The notes under the pieces: generated by a model | What the model was told of the DNA's origin: nothing | Seen by the model: the letters and a program-made list of their open reading frames with translations, nothing else | Databases searched by the model: none | Position numbers and translations under genes: made by a program | NCBI RefSeq assembly: GCF_002117485.1 | Contig: NZ_CP021030.1 | Location: 4,132,001 to 4,196,000, forward strand | DNA length: 64,000 nt | Source: Rhizobium sp. NXC14 | GTDB taxonomy: Bacteria; Pseudomonadota; Alphaproteobacteria; Rhizobiales; Rhizobiaceae | Reading direction: 5' to 3' | Part shown: positions 1 through 8,317 of the stretch, piece by piece | Layout: each line of letters opens with the position of its first letter | Position numbering within the stretch: the first letter of the stretch is position 1

Positions 1-280
1 CTGCCTCCACCGCGGGCGCGCTCCTAAGCGCGGTAAAATAAAGGAAATGATAGCCGAAAAGACCAGCAATACCGGTGATCCAAACCCCGGCAGGCTGCTT
101 CAGCAGCCCCAGCCGCGCGGGGTTGAGGACAAGCACGACGAGGCCCGGAATGCTGCCGATCGCAAAGCAGATGGCCGAAAGCTGGAATGGCGGCATCTTG
201 CCGGAAGAAGCCGTCAGCAGTGCCAGGAACGACCACATCAGAATAGCCGTAAAACCGACCACAGTCGCACGAAGCTTCAC
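1..280 (-). CDS. EamA/DMT-family transporter, N-terminal part (runs off left edge)
   Basis: Only the first 93 codons lie in the window. They give a basic start followed by hydrophobic helices at about residues 7-25, 33-52 and 68-88, with an LMWSF stretch in helix 1 as in EamA drug/metabolite transporters; YddG-like amino-acid exporters look similar. The start is GTG at 280, preceded by GGGGGA about 4 nt upstream. It lies 30 bp beyond the stop of the next upstream gene on the same strand, so co-transcription is possible. Substrate cannot be told from this fragment. Confidence 0.72.
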   Translation of the reverse strand, partial: MKLRATVVGFTAILMWSFLALLTASSGKMPPFQLSAICFAIGSIPGLVVLVLNPARLGLLKQPAGVWITGIAGLFGYHFLYFTALRSAPAVEA

Positions 281-310
281 CTGTCCCCCTTCACGGAGGC
301 GAAAGCTCCG

Positions 311-1090
311 TCAGCTGACACTGCCATATTTGACGGCAGTGATCGTCACCATTCCATATTCTGTGGGAATGCGCACATAGACCGGAGCATATACATTGGC
401 CGCCTCCGACTTGGCAAACCAGATTTCCATGCGGTCGCTCTTGCTGAGATAGTCGATGTCCTTGCGGCCTTTTTTGTAGCCGGAGCGCGGCACGAAGCGC
501 ACGCCGCAGACGACCGCCTTGCCCTTGAAGCCGTCGGTCGAAAAATCCTCGTCGCCTTTCGGCGAAAGCACCAGGTCCATGCGGGTCTCGCCGTCGAAGA
601 TCGGCAGCGTCTGCGCGCAGACCTTGGTATCCCCGGTGAAAACAAGGCCGGAGATCGGATCGAGCACCGAACGCATGTCGCCCGGCGTGACGTCGATCCA
701 GTTCTTCGGCCGTTTCGGCGGCGGCGTCGTCGTCGCCGAGATGATGTTGCCGTTGCGGTAGCTGACCTCGTAGACGCGGGCCTTCTTGCCGCTCTTGTAA
801 TAGAGCGAATATTTCAGCGCCTGCAGCCTGTCGTTCCGGACGACGCCGGTGACGCTGGTCTTTGCCGAGATCGTCTTGACGAGATCGGCAAGCCCGGCGG
901 ATTTGATATCGCCCGCAATCTTGTAAGAGTGATCGTCCTCGATCTGCGTCAGAAACGCCGCGCGCGCGATCGGCAGGCCGGCAAGCGTCACCCGATAGAC
1001 GGTCTGATGCTGGATTTCGGCCGCCGATGCCGGTATGGCAAAGAGTGCGGCGATGGCCGAAATGAAAATGCGTCTGCCCGAATGAGCCAT
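311..1090 (-). CDS. Exported DUF3108 domain protein
   Basis: A 259-aa protein with a signal peptide (basic MAHSGRR start, hydrophobic core, ASA-type cleavage near residue 24) followed by a beta-rich domain resembling DUF3108. It should be periplasmic; no enzymatic role is established for the family. The reading frame continues upstream to 1330, but the ATG at 1090 is chosen because it places the signal peptide at the N terminus and keeps the gene clear of the rpmB promoter at 1208-1236. It is divergent from rpmB. Confidence 0.8.
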   Translation of the reverse strand: MAHSGRRIFISAIAALFAIPASAAEIQHQTVYRVTLAGLPIARAAFLTQIEDDHSYKIAGDIKSAGLADLVKTISAKTSVTGVVRNDRLQALKYSLYYKSGKKARVYEVSYRNGNIISATTTPPPKRPKNWIDVTPGDMRSVLDPISGLVFTGDTKVCAQTLPIFDGETRMDLVLSPKGDEDFSTDGFKGKAVVCGVRFVPRSGYKKGRKDIDYLSKSDRMEIWFAKSEAANVYAPVYVRIPTEYGMVTITAVKYGSVS

Positions 1091-1207
1091 GAGTGAAGCC
1101 TTGTCTTGCCGCGCGCCGGCAGTCCTGCCGAGCGCTCTATACTCCTGCCGTGAACAGAAGAAAACAGCAGCTTTTTGACAGAATTGCGGGAAAGGCCAAG
1201 GTTTGGC

Positions 1208-1236
1208 TTGACGCGCGCAGCCTCTCTGACTATAGA
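1208..1236 (+). promoter_or_regulatory. Sigma70-type promoter of rpmB
   Basis: TTGACG at 1208-1213 and TATAGA at 1231-1236 are separated by exactly 17 bp. They lie about 90 bp upstream of the rpmB ATG. Five of six bases match the consensus in each hexamer, which is strong for a rhizobial promoter. Functional assignment is inferred. Confidence 0.65.
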
Positions 1237-1329
1237 ACCGCAACTTTCCAATCAGCCTGTTGGATTGCGAGCCCGGTTTTGCCGGGGATGGCAATTCGAT
1301 GGCCCGAGAAAAACAAGAATAGGTGTTCA

Positions 1330-1626
1330 ATGTCCCGCGTGTGCGAATTGACCGGCAAGGCCGTCCTGACTGGTAACAATGTCAGCCATGCCAACAACAA
1401 GACCAAGCGCCGGTTCCTGCCGAACCTGTGCCAGGTAACGCTGATCTCCGACGCTCTCAACCAGCGTTACCGTCTTCGCGTTTCGGCTGCGGCTCTTCGC
1501 TCCGTCGAACATCGTGGCGGCCTCGATGCCTTCTTGATCAAGGCAAGCGAAAACGAACTGTCGATGCGCGCGCGCCTGCTGCGCCGTCAGATCGTCAAGA
1601 AGACCGCCGAAGCCGCTGCTGCGTAA
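1330..1626 (+). CDS. rpmB: 50S ribosomal protein L28
   Basis: This 98-aa protein begins [10 protein letters not shown] and carries the L28 pattern: TGK, then [17 protein letters not shown], then a basic C-terminal half ending in an Ala-rich tail. L28 binds 23S rRNA in the large subunit. The zinc-binding Cys pairs of some L28 paralogues are absent, so this is the Zn-independent form. Length is normal for alphaproteobacteria. It stands alone, with its own promoter upstream and a terminator at 1654-1693. Confidence 0.97.
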   Translation: MSRVCELTGKAVLTGNNVSHANNKTKRRFLPNLCQVTLISDALNQRYRLRVSAAALRSVEHRGGLDAFLIKASENELSMRARLLRRQIVKKTAEAAAA

Positions 1627-1653
1627 GCTTCTGACCTTCTTTTATACGGCTTC

Positions 1654-1693
1654 AAAAGGCTTGAACGGATGATGCCGGACAAGCCTTTTGCTT
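1654..1693 (+). terminator. Rho-independent terminator after rpmB
   Basis: A perfect 10-bp inverted repeat (AAAAGGCTTG at 1654-1663, CAAGCCTTTT at 1680-1689) sits 28 bp after the rpmB stop, followed by GCTTTG. The A and T runs at the stem base make it a bidirectional-looking intrinsic terminator. Confidence 0.75.
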
Positions 1694-1695
1694 TG

Positions 1696-1740
1696 CCTGG
1701 GCACTCCAACTGGTGGCATCACCCAGGATAAAAAAATGCT
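1696..1740 (+). promoter_or_regulatory. Hairpin leader overlapping the yhhQ ribosome-binding site (possible preQ1-like element)
   Basis: CCTGGG (1696-1701) pairs with CCCAGG (1722-1727) around a 20-nt loop, followed by ATAAAAAA and then the ATG at 1736. The AGGA Shine-Dalgarno (1725-1728) is inside the 3' strand. GGCAT in the loop (1715-1719) could pair with ATGCT at the start codon, giving a pseudoknot. A short stem, an A-rich tail and a pseudoknot are the architecture of preQ1-I riboswitches, and the gene behind it belongs to a queuosine-precursor transporter family. The loop is longer than in typical class I members, so the class is unproven. Confidence 0.4.
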
Positions 1741-2371
1741 GAAGACCCGCTATACCCTTGCCTATATCGCACTGATGACGCTTGTCGTCGTCGCCTCCAA
1801 CTTCCTCGTCCAGTTTCCACTGAACGCCGAAGTCGCGGGTATCAACTTGGCCGACATCCTGACCTGGGGCGCCTTCTCCTATCCGATCGCCTTCCTGATC
1901 ACCGATCTGACCAATCGTCAGTTCGGCCCGCAGGCAGCCCGGAAGGTCGTTTTTGCCGGCTTCGTCGTCGGCGTGACGCTGTCGTTCTTCACGTCAGTGC
2001 CACGCATCGCCATCGCCTCCGGCTCGGCCTATCTCGCCGGTCAGTTGCTCGACATCGCCGTTTTCAACCGCCTTCGCCGCCAAGCCTGGTGGCGCGCGCC
2101 GCTTTTGGGCTCGCTGATCGGCTCGGCGCTCGGCACGGTGATGTTCTTCTCATTGTCCTTTGCCGCGTTTTTCGTCTTCCTCGGCCCGAACGAGCCCTTT
2201 GCGCTCGAAGCAGCTCCTGTCCTCGGCGTCTTTGCCATAGAGGCGCCGCGCTGGATTTCCTGGGCGATCGGCGATTTCGCCGTCAAGATGATCGTCGGCC
2301 TCGTGATGCTGCTGCCTTACGGCGCGCTGATGAACGTGCTGCGGCCGATGCAGCCCGCACGCGTCAGCTAA
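1736..2371 (+). CDS. yhhQ: YhhQ/VUT-family queuosine precursor transporter
   Basis: A 211-aa inner-membrane protein with about six hydrophobic segments. It has the family hallmarks: a VVVASNFLVQFP segment near residue 20, the TWGAFSYPIAFLITDLTN block at residues 39-56, and the IDFAVK-like GDFAVKMIVGL near the C terminus. YhhQ imports queuosine precursors (preQ0/preQ1) for tRNA modification. The ATG at 1736 is chosen because AGGA lies 7 nt upstream. It stands alone between the rpmB terminator and a convergent kinase gene. The leader hairpin suggests translational control. Confidence 0.9.
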   Translation: MLKTRYTLAYIALMTLVVVASNFLVQFPLNAEVAGINLADILTWGAFSYPIAFLITDLTNRQFGPQAARKVVFAGFVVGVTLSFFTSVPRIAIASGSAYLAGQLLDIAVFNRLRRQAWWRAPLLGSLIGSALGTVMFFSLSFAAFFVFLGPNEPFALEAAPVLGVFAIEAPRWISWAIGDFAVKMIVGLVMLLPYGALMNVLRPMQPARVS

Positions 2372-2377
2372 AGCCTT

Positions 2378-2944
2378 TCAACGGCGCTGCCGGACCGCGC
2401 CGGCGGCGATTGCGGGATGCAGCAGAACCTCTGCAGCCAGGTCATCGATCTCTCGTGACGAATCAAGCCGCAGGACCGGGGCCGTCTGCGTTTCCAGCCA
2501 TTGCTCACGCGCTGCAAGACTGCGGCGTTCCGGACCGGCAGTGTCGTAACTTGCCGCCCATTCCATGAATTCCCCGCTTTTGATTTCCATGTCAACGCCA
2601 GGCCCGATCCTGTCTCCGTAGCGGGCAATCTCCCGCGCGCGAATCCGCGCCATCCGCAGCTCCGGCTCGACCCTGAGAAACACGATCAGATCATAGAACG
2701 GCTCGATCTGCCTCGCCCATTTCAGCGCCGATCCGGAGAGGACCCAGCCGTCATGCCGTGCCGCTTCTGCAAGCAGCAGCCGAATGCGTTCGTCGGCGTC
2801 ACGCGGCGTCGTGAATGGCGGGTCGGTCGGCAGCCAGAAGAAATCGTCAGTATCGAGATGGGCGATATCGAGCCGTACGGCAAGCGTATGACCGAGCGAA
2901 GTCGTGCCGGAACCGGATGCACCCATGATATGAATATGCACCAT
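2378..2944 (-). CDS. Small P-loop kinase (adenylate/shikimate kinase-like)
   Basis: A 188-aa cytoplasmic protein with a Walker A loop GASGSGTTS at residues 8-16, an HLDTDDFFW motif near residue 29 that fits the acceptor-binding Asp of nucleoside/nucleotide kinases, and an Arg-rich lid (RIRAREIARYGDR) around residues 100-115. This layout is typical of the AAA_18 / adenylate-kinase-like family, often annotated AAA family ATPase. The Lys usually found at the end of Walker A is replaced by Thr (GSGTTS), which is odd and may lower or change activity. It converges on yhhQ with a 6-bp gap. Substrate is unknown. Confidence 0.8.
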   Translation of the reverse strand: MVHIHIMGASGSGTTSLGHTLAVRLDIAHLDTDDFFWLPTDPPFTTPRDADERIRLLLAEAARHDGWVLSGSALKWARQIEPFYDLIVFLRVEPELRMARIRAREIARYGDRIGPGVDMEIKSGEFMEWAASYDTAGPERRSLAAREQWLETQTAPVLRLDSSREIDDLAAEVLLHPAIAAGAVRQRR

Positions 2945-3002
2945 GATTGTCCCTCCGAAAGCTGCTCTCGACGCGACAATGGCATAGCCGGGACATGTGA
3001 CG

Positions 3003-4028
3003 TCAATCTGACGCCGCGCTGAGCATGCGGCTATCGGAGAGCCGGAATTCCAGCATCAGATTGCGCTGCAGGATCGAATGGTTGTCGTCCGACACCATGA
3101 TGATATGGGTCGTGCCGTCGGCGGCCTGAAACACGTCAAGCCCTTCCATATTGTCGATCTGCGAGTTGAAATTGCCTTCGAGCAGCAACTCGCCATCAAC
3201 GACGGCCTGCGGCCGGATATCGGCGGCTTTGATGCGCCGAAGCCGCATGCCGATACCTTCGGCCATGTTGAAGCGCCGCTCCAGGAGCAGCAGGTCGCCG
3301 TCCGGCAGGAAAGCACCGTCGGTTACGTCGAAGCTGCCATCGCGTTTGATCGAGAACAGCCCTTTCAGCGGGCCGCTGAGAATAGCCGCCATCCGATTGC
3401 CCTCGCTGTCGAGACCGCGCTCGGAGACGATGACCACGCCGCTCTTCAACGGACTGGAGGCGGGTGCCACTGCTATGGTTTCGATACCGCGATTGTCGCT
3501 CAGCATCTTGCGCGGGATGAGGATCGGCAGGGTAGCGGTCGCGCGCGATGCGGCAAAGCCGGGATCGGGATAAACGTCGACGCGATGATTTTGCTCGAAT
3601 GAGACGAATATCCGATCGCCATCGAGCGCCACGCCCTCGGCATCCATATAGCCCTTGCCCTCGAGGCTGCGGCCGGCGCGGTTCTTCATCGGGGTGATCT
3701 CGACCTGAGAAAGGCCTGAAAGCCTGCCCCTCGCATCGCGCTCGATGCTGCCGGTCAGCCACTGGCCGGTATCGAGCACGACGATGAAGTGTTTCTGGTC
3801 CTGACGGAAACGGATGGAGGAAAGCGAGCCGAACAACGCTCGGCTGGAAACCATCTCCAGCCCGCCAAGGAATTCCAGCGAGCCGAACGTCGTCTCCGAC
3901 GATCCGATCCTGTAATCGGTAATTTGCCGGCTAATTATGGGTATTTCGTCGCCGGCCATCGCCGCGGAAGCTCCCCCTGCCAGGCAGAGCGAGATCGATG
4001 CCGCGCGGCACAGGCGCTTGACCATCAT
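3003..4028 (-). CDS. Secreted phytase-like esterase domain protein
   Basis: A 341-aa protein with a signal peptide ([26 protein letters not shown]). The body is a beta-propeller-like domain of the 'esterase-like activity of phytase' family (PF13449), recognisable by the [12 protein letters not shown] start, [17 protein letters not shown] and [17 protein letters not shown] blocks. The protein should act in the periplasm; true substrate is not established for most members. The ATG overlaps the cobT stop by 4 bp (ATGA), so it is translationally coupled to cobT, although no link to cobalamin synthesis is known. Confidence 0.85.
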   Translation of the reverse strand: MMVKRLCRAASISLCLAGGASAAMAGDEIPIISRQITDYRIGSSETTFGSLEFLGGLEMVSSRALFGSLSSIRFRQDQKHFIVVLDTGQWLTGSIERDARGRLSGLSQVEITPMKNRAGRSLEGKGYMDAEGVALDGDRIFVSFEQNHRVDVYPDPGFAASRATATLPILIPRKMLSDNRGIETIAVAPASSPLKSGVVIVSERGLDSEGNRMAAILSGPLKGLFSIKRDGSFDVTDGAFLPDGDLLLLERRFNMAEGIGMRLRRIKAADIRPQAVVDGELLLEGNFNSQIDNMEGLDVFQAADGTTHIIMVSDDNHSILQRNLMLEFRLSDSRMLSAASD

Positions 4029-5950
4029 TCGATATGTTTCCTTCCCGCGTCAGCCGGCACGGCGTACCGGCCGCCGCGAGGCTGGGCGGATTGATCTTCG
4101 AAGAGCGAGGCGAGCTGTTCGGTCATCGCGCCTGCAAGCTCGTCCGCATCGACGATCGTCACGGCGCGGCGATAGTAGCGCGTTACATCGTGACCGATGC
4201 CGATTGCCAGCAGTTCGACGGGCGAGCGCGTCTCGATCTGCTCGATGACGGCGCGCAGATGCCGCTCGAGATAATTGCCCGGATTGACGGACAGCGTCGA
4301 ATCGTCGACCGGCGCGCCGTCCGAGATCATCATCAGAATGCGGCGCTGTTCACGGCGGGCGAGCAGGCGGTTATGCGCCCAGATCAGCGCCTCGCCGTCG
4401 ATGTTTTCCTTGAGCAGGCCTTCGCGCATCATCAGCCCGAGATTGGCGCGTGCCCGCCGCCACGGCGCGTCGGCCGATTTGTAGACAATGTGGCGAAGGT
4501 CGTTGAGACGACCCGGCGTCTGCGGTTTGCCGCCGGCAAGCCAGGTTTCACGCGCCTGCCCGCCCTTCCAGGCTTTCGTGGTGAAGCCGAGAATCTCGAC
4601 CTTAACGCCGCAGCGCTCCAGCGTGCGGGCGAGAATGTCGGCGCAGGTGGCGGCTACCGTGATCGGCCTGCCGCGCATGGAGCCGGAATTGTCGATGAGG
4701 AGGGTGACGACCGTATCGCGGAACTGCGTGTCCCGCTCCATCTTGAAGGAGAGCGGCTGCATCGGGTCGATGATGATGCGCTGTAGCCGCGCCGTATCAA
4801 GATAGCCCTCCTCCAGATCGAAATCCCAGGAGCGGTTCTGCTGTGCCATGAGGCGGCGCTGCAGCCGGTTGGCCAAGCGCCCGACCGCGCCCTGCAGATG
4901 CGCCAGTTGCTTGTCGAGAAAGGCGCGCAGGCGCTCCAGCTCGGCGGCGTCGCAGAGTTCCTCAGCGGTGATGATCTCGTCGAACTCTTCGGTATAGACG
5001 TGATAATCGACCTTTTCGTTGAAATCGGCAAACGGCGTATTCGGGCGGCGGGTCTCGCCAGGCGTTTCCGAATCGTCCTCGCCCTCTTCCATCATGTCGT
5101 CGTCGGAGATTTCGGCGCCTTCAGTCTCGCCGTCCTCCATCTGCTCGTCGGAAACCTCGCTGTCCTCGACCGGGGCGGCATCGGTGCCGGCATCCTCGTC
5201 GACCTCGTCCTGGTCCTGCTCCTCGCCGCTCGGCTGGTCTTCCTGCTCCGACTGATCGTCATTGTCAGCTTCGCTGTCGTCGTCGCCATACTCCTCGGCC
5301 ATTTCCATCGCCGACAGCATGTTGCGGACGACCTTGGCGAAGGCCTGCTGGTCGTTTATCGCACCCGACAGGTTACCGAGTTCAGCCCCCGCCTTGTCTT
5401 CGATGAAACCGCGCCAGAGATCGAGCACCTTGCCGGCGGAGGCAGGCGGACGCTGGCCGGTCAGCTTCTCGCGCACCATCATGGCGACGGCTTCGCCGAT
5501 CGGCGCGTCTTCCTGGCGCTCGATGCCGGTGAAATTCGCCTTGGCATATTTCTCTTCCGTCATGGAACGCAGGTTCGCCGCCACGCCCTCCATGCGCAGC
5601 GTCCCGATCGATTCGACACGCGCCTGCTCGACCGCATCGAAGATCGCTCGGGCGTCGGAGCCCTGCGGCGCCATCGTCGTATGCATCTTCTCGTCATGGC
5701 AGGCGAGGCGCAATGCCATGGAATCGCCTAGCCCGCGGGTGACCGCCAGCTCATGCGCCGTCGGCCGCTTGGAAAGCTCCGGCAGCCGGATGCGCTCGCC
5801 GGTCATACCAGGCCGTTCGTTGGCGAAGGTCACCTCGACATCGCCGTCGCCGGCGATCGAGCGGACGCAGCCGGATATCGCCCGGCGCAACGGCTCGACG
5901 TCGACGGGCGCACTGGGCTTTGCTTTCGAATTGTCACCGCGAGCTGCCAT
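4025..5950 (-). CDS. cobT: Aerobic cobaltochelatase subunit CobT
   Basis: A 641-aa subunit of the CobN-CobS-CobT complex, which inserts Co2+ into hydrogenobyrinic acid a,c-diamide. The N-terminal third is followed by a very acidic linker (about residues 217-302, long Asp/Glu runs). A C-terminal von Willebrand A domain carries the MIDAS signature DNSGSM near residue 420. The ATG at 5950 gives the expected MAARGDN start; an in-frame extension to 5992 would overlap the end of cobS. cobS ends 13 bp upstream, so the two form an operon. The large subunit cobN is not in this window. Confidence 0.96.
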   Translation of the reverse strand: MAARGDNSKAKPSAPVDVEPLRRAISGCVRSIAGDGDVEVTFANERPGMTGERIRLPELSKRPTAHELAVTRGLGDSMALRLACHDEKMHTTMAPQGSDARAIFDAVEQARVESIGTLRMEGVAANLRSMTEEKYAKANFTGIERQEDAPIGEAVAMMVREKLTGQRPPASAGKVLDLWRGFIEDKAGAELGNLSGAINDQQAFAKVVRNMLSAMEMAEEYGDDDSEADNDDQSEQEDQPSGEEQDQDEVDEDAGTDAAPVEDSEVSDEQMEDGETEGAEISDDDMMEEGEDDSETPGETRRPNTPFADFNEKVDYHVYTEEFDEIITAEELCDAAELERLRAFLDKQLAHLQGAVGRLANRLQRRLMAQQNRSWDFDLEEGYLDTARLQRIIIDPMQPLSFKMERDTQFRDTVVTLLIDNSGSMRGRPITVAATCADILARTLERCGVKVEILGFTTKAWKGGQARETWLAGGKPQTPGRLNDLRHIVYKSADAPWRRARANLGLMMREGLLKENIDGEALIWAHNRLLARREQRRILMMISDGAPVDDSTLSVNPGNYLERHLRAVIEQIETRSPVELLAIGIGHDVTRYYRRAVTIVDADELAGAMTEQLASLFEDQSAQPRGGRYAVPADAGRKHIE

Positions 5951-5963
5951 GATCGGTCGGGCC

Positions 5964-6959
5964 TCAGGCTCCGAGGACGATGTTGGCAGCACTTTCCTTC
6001 AGCTCCACGCCGAAGGCGCGCTGATAGTGCTCGGCGACCAGCGGGCGCTCCAGCTCGTCGCACTTGTTGAGGAAGGTGACGCGGAAGGCAAAGGCGAGAT
6101 CGCCGAAGATTTCGGCATTCTCGGCCCAGGTGATGACCGTGCGCGGGCTCATGACGGTCGAAAGATCGCCGTTCATGAAGGCGGCGCGCGTCAGATCGGC
6201 AACGCGGACCATCTTCGAGACGATCTCGCGCCCTTCCCTGTCCTTGCCGAAGCTCTTCACCTTGGCGGCGACGATATTCACTTCGTGATCATGCGGCAGG
6301 TAGTTCAGCGTCGTGACGATCGACCAGCGGTCCATCTGCGCTTGGTTGATCTGCTGCGTGCCGTGATAAAGGCCGGTGGTGTCGCCGAGGCCGATCGTAT
6401 TGGCGGTCGCAAACAGGCGGAAAGCCGGATGCGGCCGGATGACGCGGCTCTGGTCGAGCAGTGTCAGGCGGCCTGACGATTCCAGGACGCGCTGAATGAC
6501 GAACATCACGTCGGGACGGCCGGCATCATATTCGTCGAAGACGAGCGCGACATTGTGCTGATAGGCCCAAGGCAGGATGCCGTCCTTGAACTCGGTAACC
6601 TGCAGCCCGTCCTTGACGACGATCGCGTCTTTGCCGACGAGATCGATACGGCTGACATGGCTGTCGAGGTTGATGCGCACGCAGGGCCAGTTGATGCGCG
6701 CCGCCACCTGCTCGATATGCGAGGATTTGCCCGTGCCGTGATAGCCGGAGATCATCACGCGGCGGTTATGCGCGAAGCCTGCGAGAATGGCGAGCGTCGT
6801 CTCGCGGTCGAACAGGTAGTCGGGATCGAGATCCGGCACATAGGCGTCACCCTTGCTGTAGGCGGGAACGCGGATGTCGGAATCGATGCCGAAGGTCTCG
6901 CGGACCGAAACGGTAGTATCGGGCAGTTCTGAAATATCGAGGTCGATCTTGCTCATCAT
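5964..6959 (-). CDS. cobS: Aerobic cobaltochelatase subunit CobS
   Basis: A 331-aa AAA+ ATPase that, with CobT, forms the chaperone ring powering cobalt insertion by CobN. Walker A GYHGTGKS is at residues 72-79 and Walker B LVFDEYD near 139-145, followed by the MoxR-like sensor region TANTIGLGD. Length and the N-terminal [15 protein letters not shown] match known CobS proteins. A second ATG one codon downstream (6956) is equally possible. It heads the cobS-cobT-esterase operon. I saw no B12-box riboswitch in its 306-bp upstream region. Confidence 0.97.
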   Translation of the reverse strand: MMSKIDLDISELPDTTVSVRETFGIDSDIRVPAYSKGDAYVPDLDPDYLFDRETTLAILAGFAHNRRVMISGYHGTGKSSHIEQVAARINWPCVRINLDSHVSRIDLVGKDAIVVKDGLQVTEFKDGILPWAYQHNVALVFDEYDAGRPDVMFVIQRVLESSGRLTLLDQSRVIRPHPAFRLFATANTIGLGDTTGLYHGTQQINQAQMDRWSIVTTLNYLPHDHEVNIVAAKVKSFGKDREGREIVSKMVRVADLTRAAFMNGDLSTVMSPRTVITWAENAEIFGDLAFAFRVTFLNKCDELERPLVAEHYQRAFGVELKESAANIVLGA

Positions 6960-7265
6960 GTCTCCAAGGCGGGTGAAGCCACCCGGCCAAACTGTCTCAG
7001 GCCATGTCGCAACCGTGACGCCGCGATTTTATTCCGCGCCCGTCCAGGTCGGAACGTCGGCGATACTTCTCCGGGACTGAGACGAAACCTCGGCGGGATG
7101 ATGACCGCGTGCGAGCATTCTTGAAAGAGTCCCGGACAAGAAACGCCGCGTCCGGAAGGTCGGCCGAGGCGATGTCGGGAAAACACGCAGATAGGAGCCG
7201 CGTTTGCCTGCGGCCTCAGCCGATTTGGACCATACCCGATTGAAGCCCAAGAGCAAGGACGGGAA
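6960..7265. other. Intergenic region upstream of cobS
   Basis: 306 bp between the J-domain gene end and cobS. It must hold the cobS promoter. I find no credible coding frame, tRNA, cobalamin riboswitch (no GCCACTG-type B12 box) or strong terminator. Short frames on both strands here have no recognisable protein features. Confidence 0.5.
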
Positions 7266-7883
7266 TTAACAAAAACCGTTCTGCTTCAACAATTGATACG
7301 CCTGGATGACGGCGCGGAAACGCTCTTCCGAGCCGCGGTCGCCGCCATTGGCATCCGGATGGTGCTTCTTGACCAGCTCCTTGTAGCGGCTCTTGATCTC
7401 CGCCGAGGTCGCGTTAGCGTGGAGACCCATTGTGTCGAAGGCTTTGCTTTCGAGCGATTTCAGCTTGCGCGCCTGGGGAAAGCGCGGCCCGCTGCCCTTG
7501 CCGCCTTCCTTGACGAAGCCGAAGGGATCGCGAACGCGCGAGTAGGCGCCGGAGCGCACCTCGGAATGCAGCGGGCTGTCCTTGGCCGACTTATTGACGC
7601 CGACGGTCCATGTCGGTCGATGGCCGGTGATCGCCTCTTTCTGGTAGCGCGCGATCTCGCCGTCCGAAAGTCCGGAGAAATAATTATAGCCCTTATTGTA
7701 TTCCTTGACGTGCTCGAAGCAGAACAAAAAGAACTGGCCTTCCGCATTGCGCCCCACCGGAGCGCGATGCGCACCTTTCTTATCGCAGCCGTCCCATTGA
7801 CAGGTAGGCGGCGCCTGCTCTGTCTCCTGCTCGCGTTTGCGGCGTGTGCGGATGCGATCGAAGTATTTTGAATCAAGTCTCAT
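7266..7883 (-). CDS. J-domain (DnaJ-like) protein
   Basis: A 205-aa protein whose C-terminal 55 residues form a J domain with the invariant HPD tripeptide at residues 175-177 (KKHHPDANGG) and the following ERF...AYQLL helix. The N-terminal part has a CDKKGAHRAP stretch with a Cys pair (CQWDGC) and FCFEHVKEYN, a possible metal-binding module conserved in rhizobial J proteins. It would stimulate an Hsp70 partner such as DnaK. The ATG at 7883 fits the MRLDSKYFDRIR start; a longer frame to 8276 would overlap bolA. It is divergent from bolA. Confidence 0.9.
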   Translation of the reverse strand: MRLDSKYFDRIRTRRKREQETEQAPPTCQWDGCDKKGAHRAPVGRNAEGQFFLFCFEHVKEYNKGYNYFSGLSDGEIARYQKEAITGHRPTWTVGVNKSAKDSPLHSEVRSGAYSRVRDPFGFVKEGGKGSGPRFPQARKLKSLESKAFDTMGLHANATSAEIKSRYKELVKKHHPDANGGDRGSEERFRAVIQAYQLLKQNGFC

Positions 7884-7985
7884 GGCGGCGCTAATTATGG
7901 GGCTGTCGCGAGGCGACAACAAGAATTGACAAATGGGAATGTTGCTGGCTTGGTGGGAACCCTTTTCGCGAAGCAGCAAGACCGG

Positions 7986-8270
7986 ATGATGACCCTGCGG
8001 ACCCGCATCGAAGAAAAACTTATCGAAGCCTTCGCGCCCGAACGCTTGAGCGTCATCGACGAAAGCCATCTGCATGCCGGCCACCAGCCTGACATCACGG
8101 GCACCGGCGAAACCCATATGCGGGTGAGGATCGTTTCGACTAAATTTGCCGGCCTCTCCCGCCTGGCGCGCCACCGGGCGATCACCGATCTGTTGAAACC
8201 GGAGCTCGATGCCGGCCTGCACGCGCTGGCCGTCGAACCGGCGGCACCTGGTGAACCCACCCGCTGGTAG
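7986..8270 (+). CDS. bolA: BolA family protein
   Basis: A 94-aa protein with the BolA fold signatures: TRIEEKL at the N terminus, the ESHLHAGH histidine motif, then ETHMRVRIVS and the helix-turn segment GLSRLARHRAITDLL. BolA proteins pair with monothiol glutaredoxins in iron-sulfur handling and iron signalling. The start is chosen at ATG 7986 (ATGATG), because an in-frame TTG extension to 7926 adds a segment outside the family. It is divergent from the J-domain gene and convergent with corC, a common rhizobial arrangement. Confidence 0.92.
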   Translation: MMTLRTRIEEKLIEAFAPERLSVIDESHLHAGHQPDITGTGETHMRVRIVSTKFAGLSRLARHRAITDLLKPELDAGLHALAVEPAAPGEPTRW

Positions 8271-8317
8271 AGGCACAGCAGCCTATATGGGTATAGGGCG
8301 CAGGCAATCCAACCGGA

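Noticed and set aside
47..1096. 349-codon plus-strand frame over the DMT and DUF3108 genes
   Set aside because: Arg/Asp-rich shadow frame; both minus-strand genes have proper starts, signal peptide or membrane helices.
6960..7265. Cobalamin riboswitch before cobS
   Set aside because: I searched by eye for the B12-box core and accompanying stems on the minus strand and found none.
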